In this document: positions 19,066 to 27,965 of the stretch, one piece after another
Layout: every line of letters begins with the position of its first letter
How positions within the stretch are numbered: the first letter of the stretch is position 1
Origin: Endobacterium cereale
GTDB taxonomy: Bacteria; Pseudomonadota; Alphaproteobacteria; Rhizobiales; Rhizobiaceae
Assembly (NCBI RefSeq): GCF_009617585.1
Contig: NZ_WIXI01000046.1
Coordinates: 281,672 to 345,671 of the forward strand
Direction of reading: 5' to 3'
DNA: 64,000 nt
Notes under the pieces: model-generated
Told to the model about the DNA's origin: nothing
What the model saw: only the letters and a program-made list of their open reading frames with translations
Databases searched by the model: none
Made by a program: the position numbers and the translations under genes

Positions 19066-19832
19066 CCCAATCCATGCGCGGATCACTGACAGTTATCGGT
19101 CTTGGCCCCGGCAATGCGCATCAGGTGACGCCGGAAGCACTGAGCGCCATCGAAGCCGGTGAGGATTTTTTCGGTTATGGCCCATATGTCGACCGGCTGA
19201 ACCTGCGTGACGGACAGCGCCGCCAGGCCTCCGACAACCGCGAGGAAATTTCCCGCGCGCAGGCAGCACTCATGCTTGCAGCGAAAGGTGGCAAGGTCTG
19301 CGTGGTTTCCGGTGGTGACTCAGGCGTGTTCGCCATGGCAGCAGCGGTCTGCGAGGCCATCGAAGCCGGGCCTGCAGAATGGCGCGAGATCGAGTTTGCC
19401 GTCGTGCCGGGCATTACCGCTATGCTGGCAGTGGCCGCCCGCGTCGGCGCTCCGCTCGGCCATGATTTTTGCGCGATCTCTCTGTCAGACAATCTGAAAC
19501 CCTGGGAACTGATCGAAAAACGGCTGATCGCGGCGGCGGAAGCCGGCTTCGTGATGGCGTTTTATAACCCGGTCAGCAAGGCCAGACCGCACCAGCTGTC
19601 TCGGGCCTTCGATGTTCTAAGGGCACATTTGCCGGGCTCCGTGCCGGTCGTGTTCGGCCGAGCTGCCGGACGGCCGGACGAAAGGATGCGCATCGTGCCT
19701 TTGTCCGAGGCACATTCCGACATGGCAGACATGGCGACCTGCATTATTGTCGGCTCTATCGAAACACGTCTGATCGAACGACCGGGGAAAGCACCGCTGG
19801 TCTATTCGCCGCGCTCTGCCGGAAAGATCTGA
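19062..19832 (+). CDS. cobJ: precorrin-3B C17-methyltransferase CobJ
   Basis: A 256-residue SAM-dependent methyltransferase catalysing C17 methylation and ring contraction of precorrin-3B to precorrin-4. Motifs are VIGLGPGNAHQVTPEAL, FFGYGPYVDRLNLR, VVSGGDSGVFAMAA, and FYNPVSKARPHQL typical of CobJ/CbiH. ATG 19062 overlaps the cobI stop. Its 3' end overlaps the convergent cobK by 31 bases. It is the last gene of the uninterrupted plus-strand run from the riboswitch. Confidence 0.94.
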   Translation: MTQSMRGSLTVIGLGPGNAHQVTPEALSAIEAGEDFFGYGPYVDRLNLRDGQRRQASDNREEISRAQAALMLAAKGGKVCVVSGGDSGVFAMAAAVCEAIEAGPAEWREIEFAVVPGITAMLAVAARVGAPLGHDFCAISLSDNLKPWELIEKRLIAAAEAGFVMAFYNPVSKARPHQLSRAFDVLRAHLPGSVPVVFGRAAGRPDERMRIVPLSEAHSDMADMATCIIVGSIETRLIERPGKAPLVYSPRSAGKI

Positions 19833-20563
19833 GCAAGATGGGAAAAAACGGCATCGACGCTTTCGAACGATGTGGCGGCGGGCAGGACCGGGCGGCGGAT
19901 GACGATCACTTCGATGCCAAGCGTGCGGGCCGCTGCGATCTTTCCGTAACTGGCGCTTCCGCCGGAATTTTTCGAAACGATGGCGTTGATGCCGTGGTCG
20001 GCCAAAAGTCTCAATTCGTCGGCCTCGTGAAACGGGCCCCGCGCGGTGATGTAGTGAGTGAAGGGGACGCCAAGCGGCGGCTCGACCGGATCGACGCTAC
20101 GAATGACATAGGAATGGTGTGGCGCCTGTTCGAAGGGCAAAAGCTCTTGACGCCCGAGCGCCAGAAAGGCACGCCGTGGCTTGGTTCCGAGTGCCGCCAT
20201 CGCCGCCTCGACATTCTCCACATGTGTCCAGCGGTCGCCGCCCTGCTCGACCCAGCCTTCACGGCGCAACGCGATCAGCGGAATGCCGGAAATTCGGCTG
20301 GCTTCGGCGGCATTGGCGGAAATGCGAGCTGCATAGGGATGGGTGGCATCGATCAGCATGTCGATGCGGTTTTCAGCGAGATAATCCGCCAGCCCCTGCG
20401 CGCCGCCAAAACCACCGGTGCGAACCGGCACCGGCATGGAGATTGGCGTACGCGTGCGGCCGGCAAGAGACAGCATGGTGGCAAAGCGGGTATCGTTCGC
20501 CAAAACCTCGGCCAGAAGCCGGGCTTCGGTCGTGCCGCCGAGAATGAGGATGGAGTTTGTCAA
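19802..20563 (-). CDS. cobK: precorrin-6A reductase CobK
   Basis: A 253-residue NADPH-dependent reductase that converts precorrin-6A to precorrin-6B. ILILGGTTEARLLAEVL at the N-terminus, DATHPYAARIS, ITARGPFHEADELRLL, and SKNSGGSASYGKI are conserved CobK segments. The reading frame stays open far upstream across cobL, but the family N-terminus begins at TTG 20563, which has a strong AGGAGG ribosome binding site just ahead of it. That TTG is one base away from the divergent cobL ATG. It is the only cob gene on the minus strand between cobG and cobM. Confidence 0.92.
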   Translation of the reverse strand: MTNSILILGGTTEARLLAEVLANDTRFATMLSLAGRTRTPISMPVPVRTGGFGGAQGLADYLAENRIDMLIDATHPYAARISANAAEASRISGIPLIALRREGWVEQGGDRWTHVENVEAAMAALGTKPRRAFLALGRQELLPFEQAPHHSYVIRSVDPVEPPLGVPFTHYITARGPFHEADELRLLADHGINAIVSKNSGGSASYGKIAAARTLGIEVIVIRRPVLPAATSFESVDAVFSHLAQIFPAERGE

Positions 20564-20564
20564 A

Positions 20565-21806
20565 ATGCCTCCTGAATCAGAACAGAACCATGTAGCGAAT
20601 GATCCGTGGTTGTCCATCATCGGCATCGGCGAAGATGGCGTGGCCGGGCTTGGCGAGCGGGCGAAGACCGCGATTTCCAATGCCTCCTTCGTGTTCGGCG
20701 GCACAAGGCATCTGGAACTGGCTACGACATTGATCCGTGGCGAGGCACAGCCATGGCCACAGCCTTTCGATAGCGCAATGCAGGCGGTGGTGGCATTGCG
20801 TGGGCAGAAAGTGTGTGTACTGGCCTCCGGCGATCCTTTTTTGTTCGGCGTCGGCGTGACGCTTTCCCGGCATGTGCAGCCGGCCGAATATATGGCGATC
20901 CCCTGCCCCTCCGCATTTTCATTGGCGGCCTCACGCCTGGGCTGGGCCTTGCAGGATATCGAGACGGTTTCACTGCATGGGCGTTCGCTCGATCTCATCC
21001 GCCCGCTTCTGCATCCTGACCGCAAAATCCTGGCGCTGACATCCGATGAAAACGGACCGGCGGCGTTGGCGCAATTGCTCAGCGACACTGGTTTTGGAAA
21101 ATCGCGGTTAACCCTTCTGGAAGCTCTCGGCGGACCGGATGAGCAAATTCGCCAGGACGTGGCCGAGATATTTGCGCTGAAAAATATCAATGTTCTGAAC
21201 ATGGTGGCCGTTGAAGTCATCGCCGCTGACCACGCAAGAATTCTGCCTCTGGCCTGTGGTCTGAATGATGACCTGTTTGACCATGACGGGCAGATCACCA
21301 AACGCGAAATCCGCGCCCTGACGTTGTCAGCGCTCGCGCCCCGGCGTGGTGAGATCCTGTGGGATATCGGCGCTGGATCAGGTTCGATCGGCATCGAATG
21401 GATGCTGCGGCACCCGTCGATGCGGGCGATTGCCATCGAAGGGGATGCAACACGCGCGGTTAGGATCGGCCACAATGCGGCAGCGATGGGCGTGCCCGGC
21501 CTGCGCATCGTGAAAGGCACGGCACCGGATGCGCTTGTCGGACTGCCGAAGCCGGATGCGATCTTTATCGGCGGCGGCGGCAGTGAACCGGGCGTGTTCG
21601 ATGCAGCCGTGGAAGCACTGGGGTCGGAGGGACGACTGGTGGCCAATGCCGTGACGCTGGAAATGGAGGCGGTGCTGCTGGCTGCGCATGCAAGACTGGG
21701 AGGATCACTTAGCCGGCTAGAAATTTCACGGGTCACGTCGATCGGAAAAATGTTGGGCTGGCGACCGGCTATGCCGGTTACGCAGTGGATCTGGACCAAA
21801 CCGTGA
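20565..21806 (+). CDS. cobL: precorrin-6Y C5,15-methyltransferase (decarboxylating) CobL
   Basis: A 413-residue bifunctional enzyme that methylates C5 and C15 and decarboxylates the C12 acetate of precorrin-6B. The N-terminal CbiE-like domain has IIGIGEDGVAGLGERAK, FVFGGTRHLEL and VLASGDPFLFGVG. The C-terminal CbiT-like domain has the Rossmann SAM motif LWDIGAGSGSIGIEWML and IFIGGGGSEPG. ATG 20565 is a single base from the cobK start, so its promoter must lie within cobK or transcripts must read through from cobJ. Its stop overlaps the cobE GTG. Confidence 0.94.
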   Translation: MPPESEQNHVANDPWLSIIGIGEDGVAGLGERAKTAISNASFVFGGTRHLELATTLIRGEAQPWPQPFDSAMQAVVALRGQKVCVLASGDPFLFGVGVTLSRHVQPAEYMAIPCPSAFSLAASRLGWALQDIETVSLHGRSLDLIRPLLHPDRKILALTSDENGPAALAQLLSDTGFGKSRLTLLEALGGPDEQIRQDVAEIFALKNINVLNMVAVEVIAADHARILPLACGLNDDLFDHDGQITKREIRALTLSALAPRRGEILWDIGAGSGSIGIEWMLRHPSMRAIAIEGDATRAVRIGHNAAAMGVPGLRIVKGTAPDALVGLPKPDAIFIGGGGSEPGVFDAAVEALGSEGRLVANAVTLEMEAVLLAAHARLGGSLSRLEISRVTSIGKMLGWRPAMPVTQWIWTKP

Positions 21807-22222
21807 GCGAAGCTGCACTCACAAGACGGATCGTTGCCGGCATCGGCTGCCGCAGAGATACGCCGGCAGAAACGATTTTGAGCGTCCTGGCGGAAGCGCT
21901 GGAAAAGACGCGATTGGCCGAACAGAAGCCGGACTTGCTGGCGACAGGCGTGATCAAGGCCAACGAGGCCGGGATCATAAAGGCGGCCGAAAGGCTCGAC
22001 ATTCCGATCGCCGTGGTCGAGCAAGCGGCACTGGAGGCGGTGGCACCACGCACGCTGACCGTTTCAGAAATGAGCCTTGCCCATGCCGGCACACCAAGCC
22101 TGTGCGAGGCAGCGGCATTGGCCGCAGCCGGCGAGCGTGCGGTGTTGGCCGCTCCAAGATATGTACGCGATGGCGTGACCTGCGCTATTGCCGTCGCAGA
22201 TACCGAGACTGGAAAGACCTGA
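21803..22222 (+). CDS. cobE: CobE (CbiG C-terminal-like) cobalamin protein
   Basis: A protein of about 139 residues matching CobE, which corresponds to the C-terminal domain of CbiG; its precise role in the aerobic route is unsettled. [16 protein letters not shown] at the N-terminus and a C-terminal region with [20 protein letters not shown] fit the family. I choose GTG 21803 because it overlaps the cobL stop (GTGA). GTG 21785 would add six residues. No CbiG N-terminal deacylase domain is present. It is followed after four bases by cobM. Confidence 0.88.
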   Translation: MSEAALTRRIVAGIGCRRDTPAETILSVLAEALEKTRLAEQKPDLLATGVIKANEAGIIKAAERLDIPIAVVEQAALEAVAPRTLTVSEMSLAHAGTPSLCEAAALAAAGERAVLAAPRYVRDGVTCAIAVADTETGKT

Positions 22223-22226
22223 GATC

Positions 22227-23009
22227 ATGACCGTTCACTTTATTGGCGCCGGCCCCGGCGCGGCAGACCTGATTACCGTTCGCGGTCGCGACCTGATCGG
22301 AAAATGCCCGGTCTGCCTGTTTGCCGGCTCTATCGTGCCACGCGAACTACTGGCCTATTGCCCGCCGGATGCTCGCATCATCGACACTGCTTCTCTGTCT
22401 CTGGACCAGATCGAGGCGGAATACGTGAGGGCGGATGCCGAGGGGAAGGATGTTGCGCGCTTGCATTCCGGCGATCTTTCCGTCTGGAGCGCGGTAGCCG
22501 AGCAAATCCGCAGGCTGGAAAAAAACGGCATCGATTATACGATGACGCCGGGTGTGCCTTCGTTTGCTGCCGCAGCTTCGGCGCTGAAACGCGAACTGAC
22601 CATTCCCGAAGTGGCGCAAAGCCTGGTTTTGACCCGCGTATCCGGCCGGGCGTCGAAGATGCCGGACGGCGAAAATCTGAAAGCCTTTGGTGCGACCGGT
22701 GCGACGCTCGCCATTCACCTCGCCATACATGCCATTGCCAAAGTGGTGGAAGAATTGACGCCGCTTTATGGCAAAGATTGCCCTGTGGCCGTTGTAGTGC
22801 GGGCGACATGGCCGGACGAGCGGATTATTCGCGCCACGCTTTCGACCGTCGAGGCAGAACTGGCCACCGATCCGGTGGAGCGCACCGCACTCATTCTCGT
22901 CGGGCCGGGACTGGCAGCGGAAGACTTTCGCGAAAGCGCGCTTTACAATGCCGATTACGTGCGCCGGTTCAGGGGCGGAGACGGGCCGGGATCGGACGGC
23001 GCGGCGTGA
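22227..23009 (+). CDS. cobM: precorrin-4 C11-methyltransferase CobM
   Basis: A 260-residue SAM-dependent methyltransferase that methylates C11 of precorrin-4. [24 protein letters not shown]-like [21 protein letters not shown] and [12 protein letters not shown] are the family segments. ATG 22227 gives the standard N-terminus. The 3' end overlaps the convergent cbiD by 55 bases. Confidence 0.94.
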   Translation: MTVHFIGAGPGAADLITVRGRDLIGKCPVCLFAGSIVPRELLAYCPPDARIIDTASLSLDQIEAEYVRADAEGKDVARLHSGDLSVWSAVAEQIRRLEKNGIDYTMTPGVPSFAAAASALKRELTIPEVAQSLVLTRVSGRASKMPDGENLKAFGATGATLAIHLAIHAIAKVVEELTPLYGKDCPVAVVVRATWPDERIIRATLSTVEAELATDPVERTALILVGPGLAAEDFRESALYNADYVRRFRGGDGPGSDGAA

Positions 23010-24109
23010 TCGGACGGTGTGAACGGCGCTTCGGCAACGAATTTGCCCTGACGGTCAAAGATCAGGATTTCAAGTGCCATGTCCGGAGTGTCGAGCACCT
23101 TGGCCGCGGTCTGCCATGCCAGCGCGGCAATCGCCGGACCAAGCGCGAAACCGTCTTCGGCCGCCATCTGAAAGGCATGCGAAACAGTATTGGCGCCACG
23201 AATCCTTTCGGCCAGTTCAGCGCTGGCGCCGGTTTCAGTGGCGACCTTCGCCAACCCATCGAGATCGGCCAGTCCACGCTTGGAATGCAGGTCGAGCATG
23301 CCTTGCGCCAGTTTGGTCATCTTGGCCACGCCACCGGCAATGGTCACGCGTGGCACTGGATGGGTTTTGAGGTATTTCAGCATGCCGCCGACGAAATCGC
23401 CCATATCGAGAAGGGCAACGTCTGGCAGTTTGTGACGCTGCTGCACGGCCTTTTCCGAGGTCATGCCGGTGGAGCCGGCGACATGGGTGAGGCCTTCGGC
23501 ACGCGACACATCTATGCCGCGCCAGATGGAGTGAATCCACGCCGCGCAGGAAAACGGGATGACGATGCCGGTCGTGCCGAGGATCGAGATGCCGCCCAGA
23601 ATGCCGAGGCGGCCGTTCAGGGTTTTTTCGGCGATCCTTTCGCCATCTGCGACAGACACTTCGACCTCGAAATCGGTCTCACCGCCCGCCACCTCGCTTA
23701 TTGCGGCGGCGATCATCTGTCGGGGCACGGGATTGATGGACGGTTCACCGACACCAAGCGGCAGACCGGGTCGCGTGACCGTACCAACACCGGCACCGGC
23801 CTTGAACGTAATGCCGCTGCCGGGTCGACCACGCCGGACAGTGGAGGAAATCAGCGCACCATGGGTAACATCCGGGTCGTCGCCGGCATCCTTGACGATC
23901 GCGGCACGGGCGAAATCAGCCCCCAATTTTTCCTCGGCCAAAGCAAAAGCCGGACGCTGACCACCCGGCAGGCCCACTTCGACCGGGTCCGGAAAGCTTC
24001 CAGTCAACAACGCGGCGCAGGCGGCCTTGGCCGACGCGGCAGCACAGGTGCCGGTGGTCCAGCCACGCCGCAGGTTCTTGCCATCCGGTTCGGTGCCAGC
24101 TTCACTCAT
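22955..24109 (-). CDS. cbiD: cobalt-precorrin-5B C1-methyltransferase CbiD
   Basis: A 384-residue CbiD homologue. In the anaerobic pathway CbiD methylates C1; in the canonical aerobic pathway that step belongs to CobF, which is absent from this cluster. The diagnostic N-terminus [17 protein letters not shown] is present, with [20 protein letters not shown] and [14 protein letters not shown] further on. ATG 24109 lies 14 codons inside an open stretch that begins at a TTG; the ATG fits the family better. The gene is convergent with cobM and divergent from cobB. Confidence 0.92.
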   Translation of the reverse strand: MSEAGTEPDGKNLRRGWTTGTCAAASAKAACAALLTGSFPDPVEVGLPGGQRPAFALAEEKLGADFARAAIVKDAGDDPDVTHGALISSTVRRGRPGSGITFKAGAGVGTVTRPGLPLGVGEPSINPVPRQMIAAAISEVAGGETDFEVEVSVADGERIAEKTLNGRLGILGGISILGTTGIVIPFSCAAWIHSIWRGIDVSRAEGLTHVAGSTGMTSEKAVQQRHKLPDVALLDMGDFVGGMLKYLKTHPVPRVTIAGGVAKMTKLAQGMLDLHSKRGLADLDGLAKVATETGASAELAERIRGANTVSHAFQMAAEDGFALGPAIAALAWQTAAKVLDTPDMALEILIFDRQGKFVAEAPFTPSDHAAPSDPGPSPPLNRRT

Positions 24110-24237
24110 AAATGCTTCTATAACGCCACCCTCCGCTGACGTCACCGGCAAAAGGTTCTTTGAATGACACGCATATCGCTGCCATACGCCATCGTGGAGA
24201 CGATGCCCTCTATCCCTCAGACGCGAAGGACAGCGGC

Positions 24238-25560
24238 ATGACTGCGCGTGCTCTCATCATCGGCGCACCACGCTCGGGCTCGGGTAAGACCAGTGTAACG
24301 ATCGGCCTTCTGCGGGCCTTCGCCCGGCGCGGGGTAAAGGTCCGCGGCGTCAAATCGGGGCCGGATTATATTGATCCCGGTTTTCATCATGCCGCCACCC
24401 ACCTGCCCGGTCTCAATCTCGACACCTGGGCGATGGAGCCGGCACTGGTGGCGCACCTGCTCAACGATGCAGCGCGCGATACCGAATTGGTGCTGATCGA
24501 AAGCGCCATGGGCCTGTTTGACGGTATTGCCGGCGGCGAAGGCCGCACCGGTTCGGCTGCCGATCTGGCCCGGCTGCTCGGCATTCCGGTTCTGCTGGTA
24601 CTGGATGTTTCCGGCCAGTCGCAGACGGCGGCGGCGGTGGCGGTGGGCTTCCGGCATTACGATCCTCAGGTGAGAATTGCCGGCGTGGTTATGAACAGGG
24701 CCGGCAGCGAAAGGCATGTCAAGCTTTCCGGCGATGCGATTGCTGCCACAGGCCTGCCGCTAACCGGTGCCGTGCTGCGCAACCCGGATCTGGTGCTTCC
24801 CGAGCGGCATCTGGGACTGGTGCAGGCAAGCGAACATCCACAGATTGAGGGCCATATAGAAAAGCTGGCTGATGCAATGGAAGCCTCGCTCGATCTCGAT
24901 GCCATTTTCGATCTGGCGGTGCCTCTGACACAAACGACCGTACAATCGCCGGATGCCAATCTTCAGCCACCCGGTCAGCGCATTGCACTGGCGCAGGATG
25001 CGGCCTTTACCTTTCTATACCCGCATGTCGCCGCCTACTGGCGCGCGCAGGGTGCGGAGATCATTCCCTTCTCGCCTTTAGCCGATGAAGCGCCGGCCAA
25101 GGATTGCGATATCTGCTGGCTGCCGGGCGGTTATCCCGAACTGCATGCCGGTACGATTGCCGCTGCCGAAAATTTTCTGGGAGGGCTGGCGGAGTTTGCG
25201 CAGACAAAGCCGGTTCATGGCGAATGCGGGGGCTATATGGTTCTTGGAGAAGCGCTAGAAGACGCCGATGGCGTCACCCACCGGATGACCGGACTACTGT
25301 CGCACAAAACCAGTTTCGCCAAACGCCGCATGAATCTCGGTTACCGGCAGGCGACGATTGCCGTCGATGGGCCACTGGGCAAAGCGGGCAGCGGCATCCG
25401 AGGTCATGAGTTTCACTATGCCAGCGTGACGGATGCCGGCACTGACGAAGCCTTTGCGACGATAGCAGACGGGACAGGCAAACCACTCGGCACATCCGGC
25501 GGCCGGCGCGGTTTTGTGAGCGCCACCTTCTTTCATGCGATTGCCCGCAACACCGTGTGA
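24238..25560 (+). CDS. cobB: cobyrinate a,c-diamide synthase CobB
   Basis: A 440-residue glutamine-dependent amidotransferase acting on the a and c carboxylates of hydrogenobyrinic acid. The ATP site IIGAPRSGSGKTSVTIGLL is near the N-terminus, KSGPDYIDPGFH follows, and the glutaminase nucleophile is in HGECGGYMVLGEAL. ATG 24238 has AAGGA at about eight bases upstream; the frame is open for 26 codons before that without family similarity. CobB makes the substrate for CobN. Confidence 0.94.
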   Translation: MTARALIIGAPRSGSGKTSVTIGLLRAFARRGVKVRGVKSGPDYIDPGFHHAATHLPGLNLDTWAMEPALVAHLLNDAARDTELVLIESAMGLFDGIAGGEGRTGSAADLARLLGIPVLLVLDVSGQSQTAAAVAVGFRHYDPQVRIAGVVMNRAGSERHVKLSGDAIAATGLPLTGAVLRNPDLVLPERHLGLVQASEHPQIEGHIEKLADAMEASLDLDAIFDLAVPLTQTTVQSPDANLQPPGQRIALAQDAAFTFLYPHVAAYWRAQGAEIIPFSPLADEAPAKDCDICWLPGGYPELHAGTIAAAENFLGGLAEFAQTKPVHGECGGYMVLGEALEDADGVTHRMTGLLSHKTSFAKRRMNLGYRQATIAVDGPLGKAGSGIRGHEFHYASVTDAGTDEAFATIADGTGKPLGTSGGRRGFVSATFFHAIARNTV

Positions 25561-25584
25561 GCGAAAGCACGCCCAAACGAAAAT

Positions 25585-25606
25585 GGCTCGCACCGAAGTG
25601 TGGGCC
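25585..25606 (-). terminator. candidate terminator for the 62-codon gene
   Basis: A nine-base-pair stem with two wobble pairs and a CGAA loop (GGCTCGCAC / GTGTGGGCC) lies 21 bases past the minus-strand stop. On that strand it is followed by ATTTTCGTTT. Confidence 0.42.
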
Positions 25607-25627
25607 AAAAATGTAAGATGTTCAGCC

Positions 25628-25816
25628 TTAGTGGCTGTTCATATGGCTTTGCTGACCAGCTTTTACGTGCTGCTCATGCGAACCACCCTGGGCACCACGA
25701 GAATTGTCCTCGCGACTCGACGAGCCGGATGCCTTCACGCCTTGGTTCTTGTGGCTCTGCTGGCCGGCCTTGACGTGCTGTTCGTGGGCCTCCACCTTGG
25801 TTTGCTCCAAGACCAT
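25628..25816 (-). CDS. small His/Gln-rich repeat protein, 62 aa
   Basis: A short protein I do not recognise by family name. Two near-identical blocks, HEQHVKAGQQSHKN (residues 11-24) and HEQHVKAGQQSHMN (residues 47-60), flank a Gly/Ser-rich linker that includes SSSREDNSRGAQGG. It has no cysteine, signal peptide or membrane helix and should be very polar and disordered. ATG 25816 has GAGG six bases upstream. Duplicated short blocks in a tiny hydrophilic protein recall stress-associated KGG-type proteins, but that is only a resemblance. It sits between convergent cobB and pbpC, 64 bases from the pbpC stop on the same strand. Confidence 0.6.
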   Translation of the reverse strand: MVLEQTKVEAHEQHVKAGQQSHKNQGVKASGSSSREDNSRGAQGGSHEQHVKAGQQSHMNSH

Positions 25817-25880
25817 TGGCGGCCTCGTGGTCAAAACAGGATGACCCAAAACTGTTCCTGCATTTTCGAAAGAAATGAAC

Positions 25881-27965
25881 TCACTCGACGAACACCCGCA
25901 CCGTCGCCGCGCGCCCAACCGCATCGATGACGGTCAGCGTGGAATAGCCGCCGCCATCCGGTTGCCATTCACTGGTGCGGCGGCGTGACAGGTCCTGCAA
26001 CGGCTGGCCGTTTGCAAGCCAGCGAAACGGTGCGCGGCCGCCCTGCAGTTTCAGCATCAACGGTTCCAGTGTGCCGCCCGACGCAGCACCGAGATCGACG
26101 CGTGCGCCTTCCGGCGGATAAACAATCTGCGGCGCCGGTTCGCGTGCCGAGGCAGAGATCAGGCCGGAGGCGGTCAGGGAAAAACGCCGCTGACTGATCG
26201 GCAGATCCGCTTGCGCCACACGCACCGCTCCCGCTGGCGCTGCCGGCATCGGCGTGATGGCAACGCCGGAACGGGAAAAGGCTTCGAACAGGATCGGGGC
26301 CGCCGTCGCATAACCGGCAATGCCCGGCACTGCACCATTGTCCGGCCGGCCCACCCAGACACCCAGCACATGGCGGCCGTCATAACCGATCGACCAGGCA
26401 TCACGGTAACCGTAACTGGTGCCCGTTTTGTATGCGATGCCAAGGCGACGGCTGCCTTGCGGCGGCAAAACATCGGAAAGGATGTCGGTGATGTTCCAGG
26501 TGGCGACCGGTTCAAGCAGCGGATCGGCGGGATCAATGCCCGGCTTTTCGCGAACACCATCGCCGAGCCGCACCGGCTGGCCGCGATTGGCAAGCCCGGC
26601 ATAAAGCTGCACCAGATCCTTCAACGACACACCGACACCACCGAGACCGATGGCCAGGCCCGGCGCTTCGCCGATCGGCAGAGCAGGCTTCACGTCAGAA
26701 CGGCGAAACCGCATCAGTAGCCGGCTGGGACCGACGGCATCGAGAAGGCGCACCGCCGGCACGTTGAGCGACAATTGCAGCGCCTGACGGATGGACACGT
26801 CGCCCTGATAGCTCATGTCGAAATTGCGCGGGCGATAGCCGTGGAAATCGGCGGGGCGATCCTCGATGACAGTTTCCTGCGATACCAGACCCTGTTCGAA
26901 AGCCAGACCATAGATGAAAGGTTTGAGTGTAGAGCCCGGCGACCGGTTGACTCGCGTCATATCCACCCAGCCGGACCGGCTCGCATCGAAATAATCCGCA
27001 GACCCAACTTCTCCGACGATCTCGCCGGTGCGCGCATCGGCCATCACCATGGCGAGCGAAATTTTGGGCCCAAGCTTCTGCACGGCGGCGCGTGCGGCAT
27101 CTTCCAGTCCGCGCTGAACGTCGCGCCGCAAGGTGGTTACGTGCCGGGCGTCCGCCGGTTGTTTGCGGATCGCCGCTTCGGCAAGATGCGCGGCATAGGC
27201 CGGCAATTGCAGGCGCCGCGACGGCACCGGATGCAATGCAGCCTGTTCTGCGGCCGCCTTGCCGACAGTTTCTCTCACCGGCTCACGCTGGAGCACGCGC
27301 TGACGCGCAGCGGTGGCCGTCTGACGATGACGATCCGGCCGTCGCGCTTCCGGCGATTGCGGCAGTGCGACGAGAAGCGCTGCTTCCGACACCGAAAGTC
27401 GGCGCGGCTCCTTACCGAAATAGGCAAGGCTTGCGGCACGCACGCCTTCGAGATTGCCGCCATAGGGCGCGAGTGTCAGGTAGAGATCGAGAATTTGCGC
27501 CTTCGACAAACGGCGTTCGATCTGGACGGCGCGGGCGACCTGCACGAATTTCGCCGTGAAGGAGCGATTTTCGCGTGGTTCGATCAGCCGTGCGACCTGC
27601 ATGGAGAGCGTCGAGGCGCCGGAAACGATACGGCCGTTGGTGACGAATTGCGTCGCCGCTCGAACGAGGGCCCATGGATCGACGCCGGCATGATCGTAAA
27701 AACGCTGATCCTCATAGGCGACCAGCATGCGCAAAAACTGCGGATCTACATCCGCCGCCTTGGTGCCCAGTCGCCAGCGGCCATCCGGCGTGGCGAAGGC
27801 ACGCAAAAGCTGGCCGTCGGCATCCACCACCTCGCGCGAGATCACCGCCGCCTTGTCGAGCGGCGGCGGCCAAGCGCGATCGGCGGCTTCCAGCCCATAG
27901 ACCGCCGCCACGCCGAGAAGGGTGATGGCGGCCGTGCCGATGAAGAACTTATGCCAGAGCCGCAT
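25881..27965 (-). CDS. pbpC: penicillin-binding protein 1C
   Basis: A 694-residue bifunctional class A penicillin-binding protein. An N-terminal helix anchors it in the inner membrane. The GT51 glycosyltransferase domain has EDQRFYDHAGVDPWAL and GASTLSMQVARL. The transpeptidase domain has the catalytic SPGSTLKPF, SLN, and KTGTSYGYRDAW. The C-terminus carries the small BiPBP_C-type domain near GGRAPFRWLANGQPL. All catalytic residues are present. ATG 27965 overlaps the stop codon of the upstream alpha-2-macroglobulin gene by one base. This pairing is a recurrent bacterial arrangement, interpreted as repair of peptidoglycan alongside trapping of invading proteases. Confidence 0.94.
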   Translation of the reverse strand: MRLWHKFFIGTAAITLLGVAAVYGLEAADRAWPPPLDKAAVISREVVDADGQLLRAFATPDGRWRLGTKAADVDPQFLRMLVAYEDQRFYDHAGVDPWALVRAATQFVTNGRIVSGASTLSMQVARLIEPRENRSFTAKFVQVARAVQIERRLSKAQILDLYLTLAPYGGNLEGVRAASLAYFGKEPRRLSVSEAALLVALPQSPEARRPDRHRQTATAARQRVLQREPVRETVGKAAAEQAALHPVPSRRLQLPAYAAHLAEAAIRKQPADARHVTTLRRDVQRGLEDAARAAVQKLGPKISLAMVMADARTGEIVGEVGSADYFDASRSGWVDMTRVNRSPGSTLKPFIYGLAFEQGLVSQETVIEDRPADFHGYRPRNFDMSYQGDVSIRQALQLSLNVPAVRLLDAVGPSRLLMRFRRSDVKPALPIGEAPGLAIGLGGVGVSLKDLVQLYAGLANRGQPVRLGDGVREKPGIDPADPLLEPVATWNITDILSDVLPPQGSRRLGIAYKTGTSYGYRDAWSIGYDGRHVLGVWVGRPDNGAVPGIAGYATAAPILFEAFSRSGVAITPMPAAPAGAVRVAQADLPISQRRFSLTASGLISASAREPAPQIVYPPEGARVDLGAASGGTLEPLMLKLQGGRAPFRWLANGQPLQDLSRRRTSEWQPDGGGYSTLTVIDAVGRAATVRVFVE

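Noticed and set aside
20564..22024. long minus-strand open frame continuing upstream of cobK
   Set aside because: It runs opposite the well-supported cobL. The CobK family N-terminus starts at 20563 with its own AGGAGG site. The extension is low-complexity antisense of high-GC coding DNA.
22304..24139. 611-codon plus-strand open frame across cobM and cbiD
   Set aside because: It is out of frame with cobM and antisense to cbiD, and its translation has no family features.
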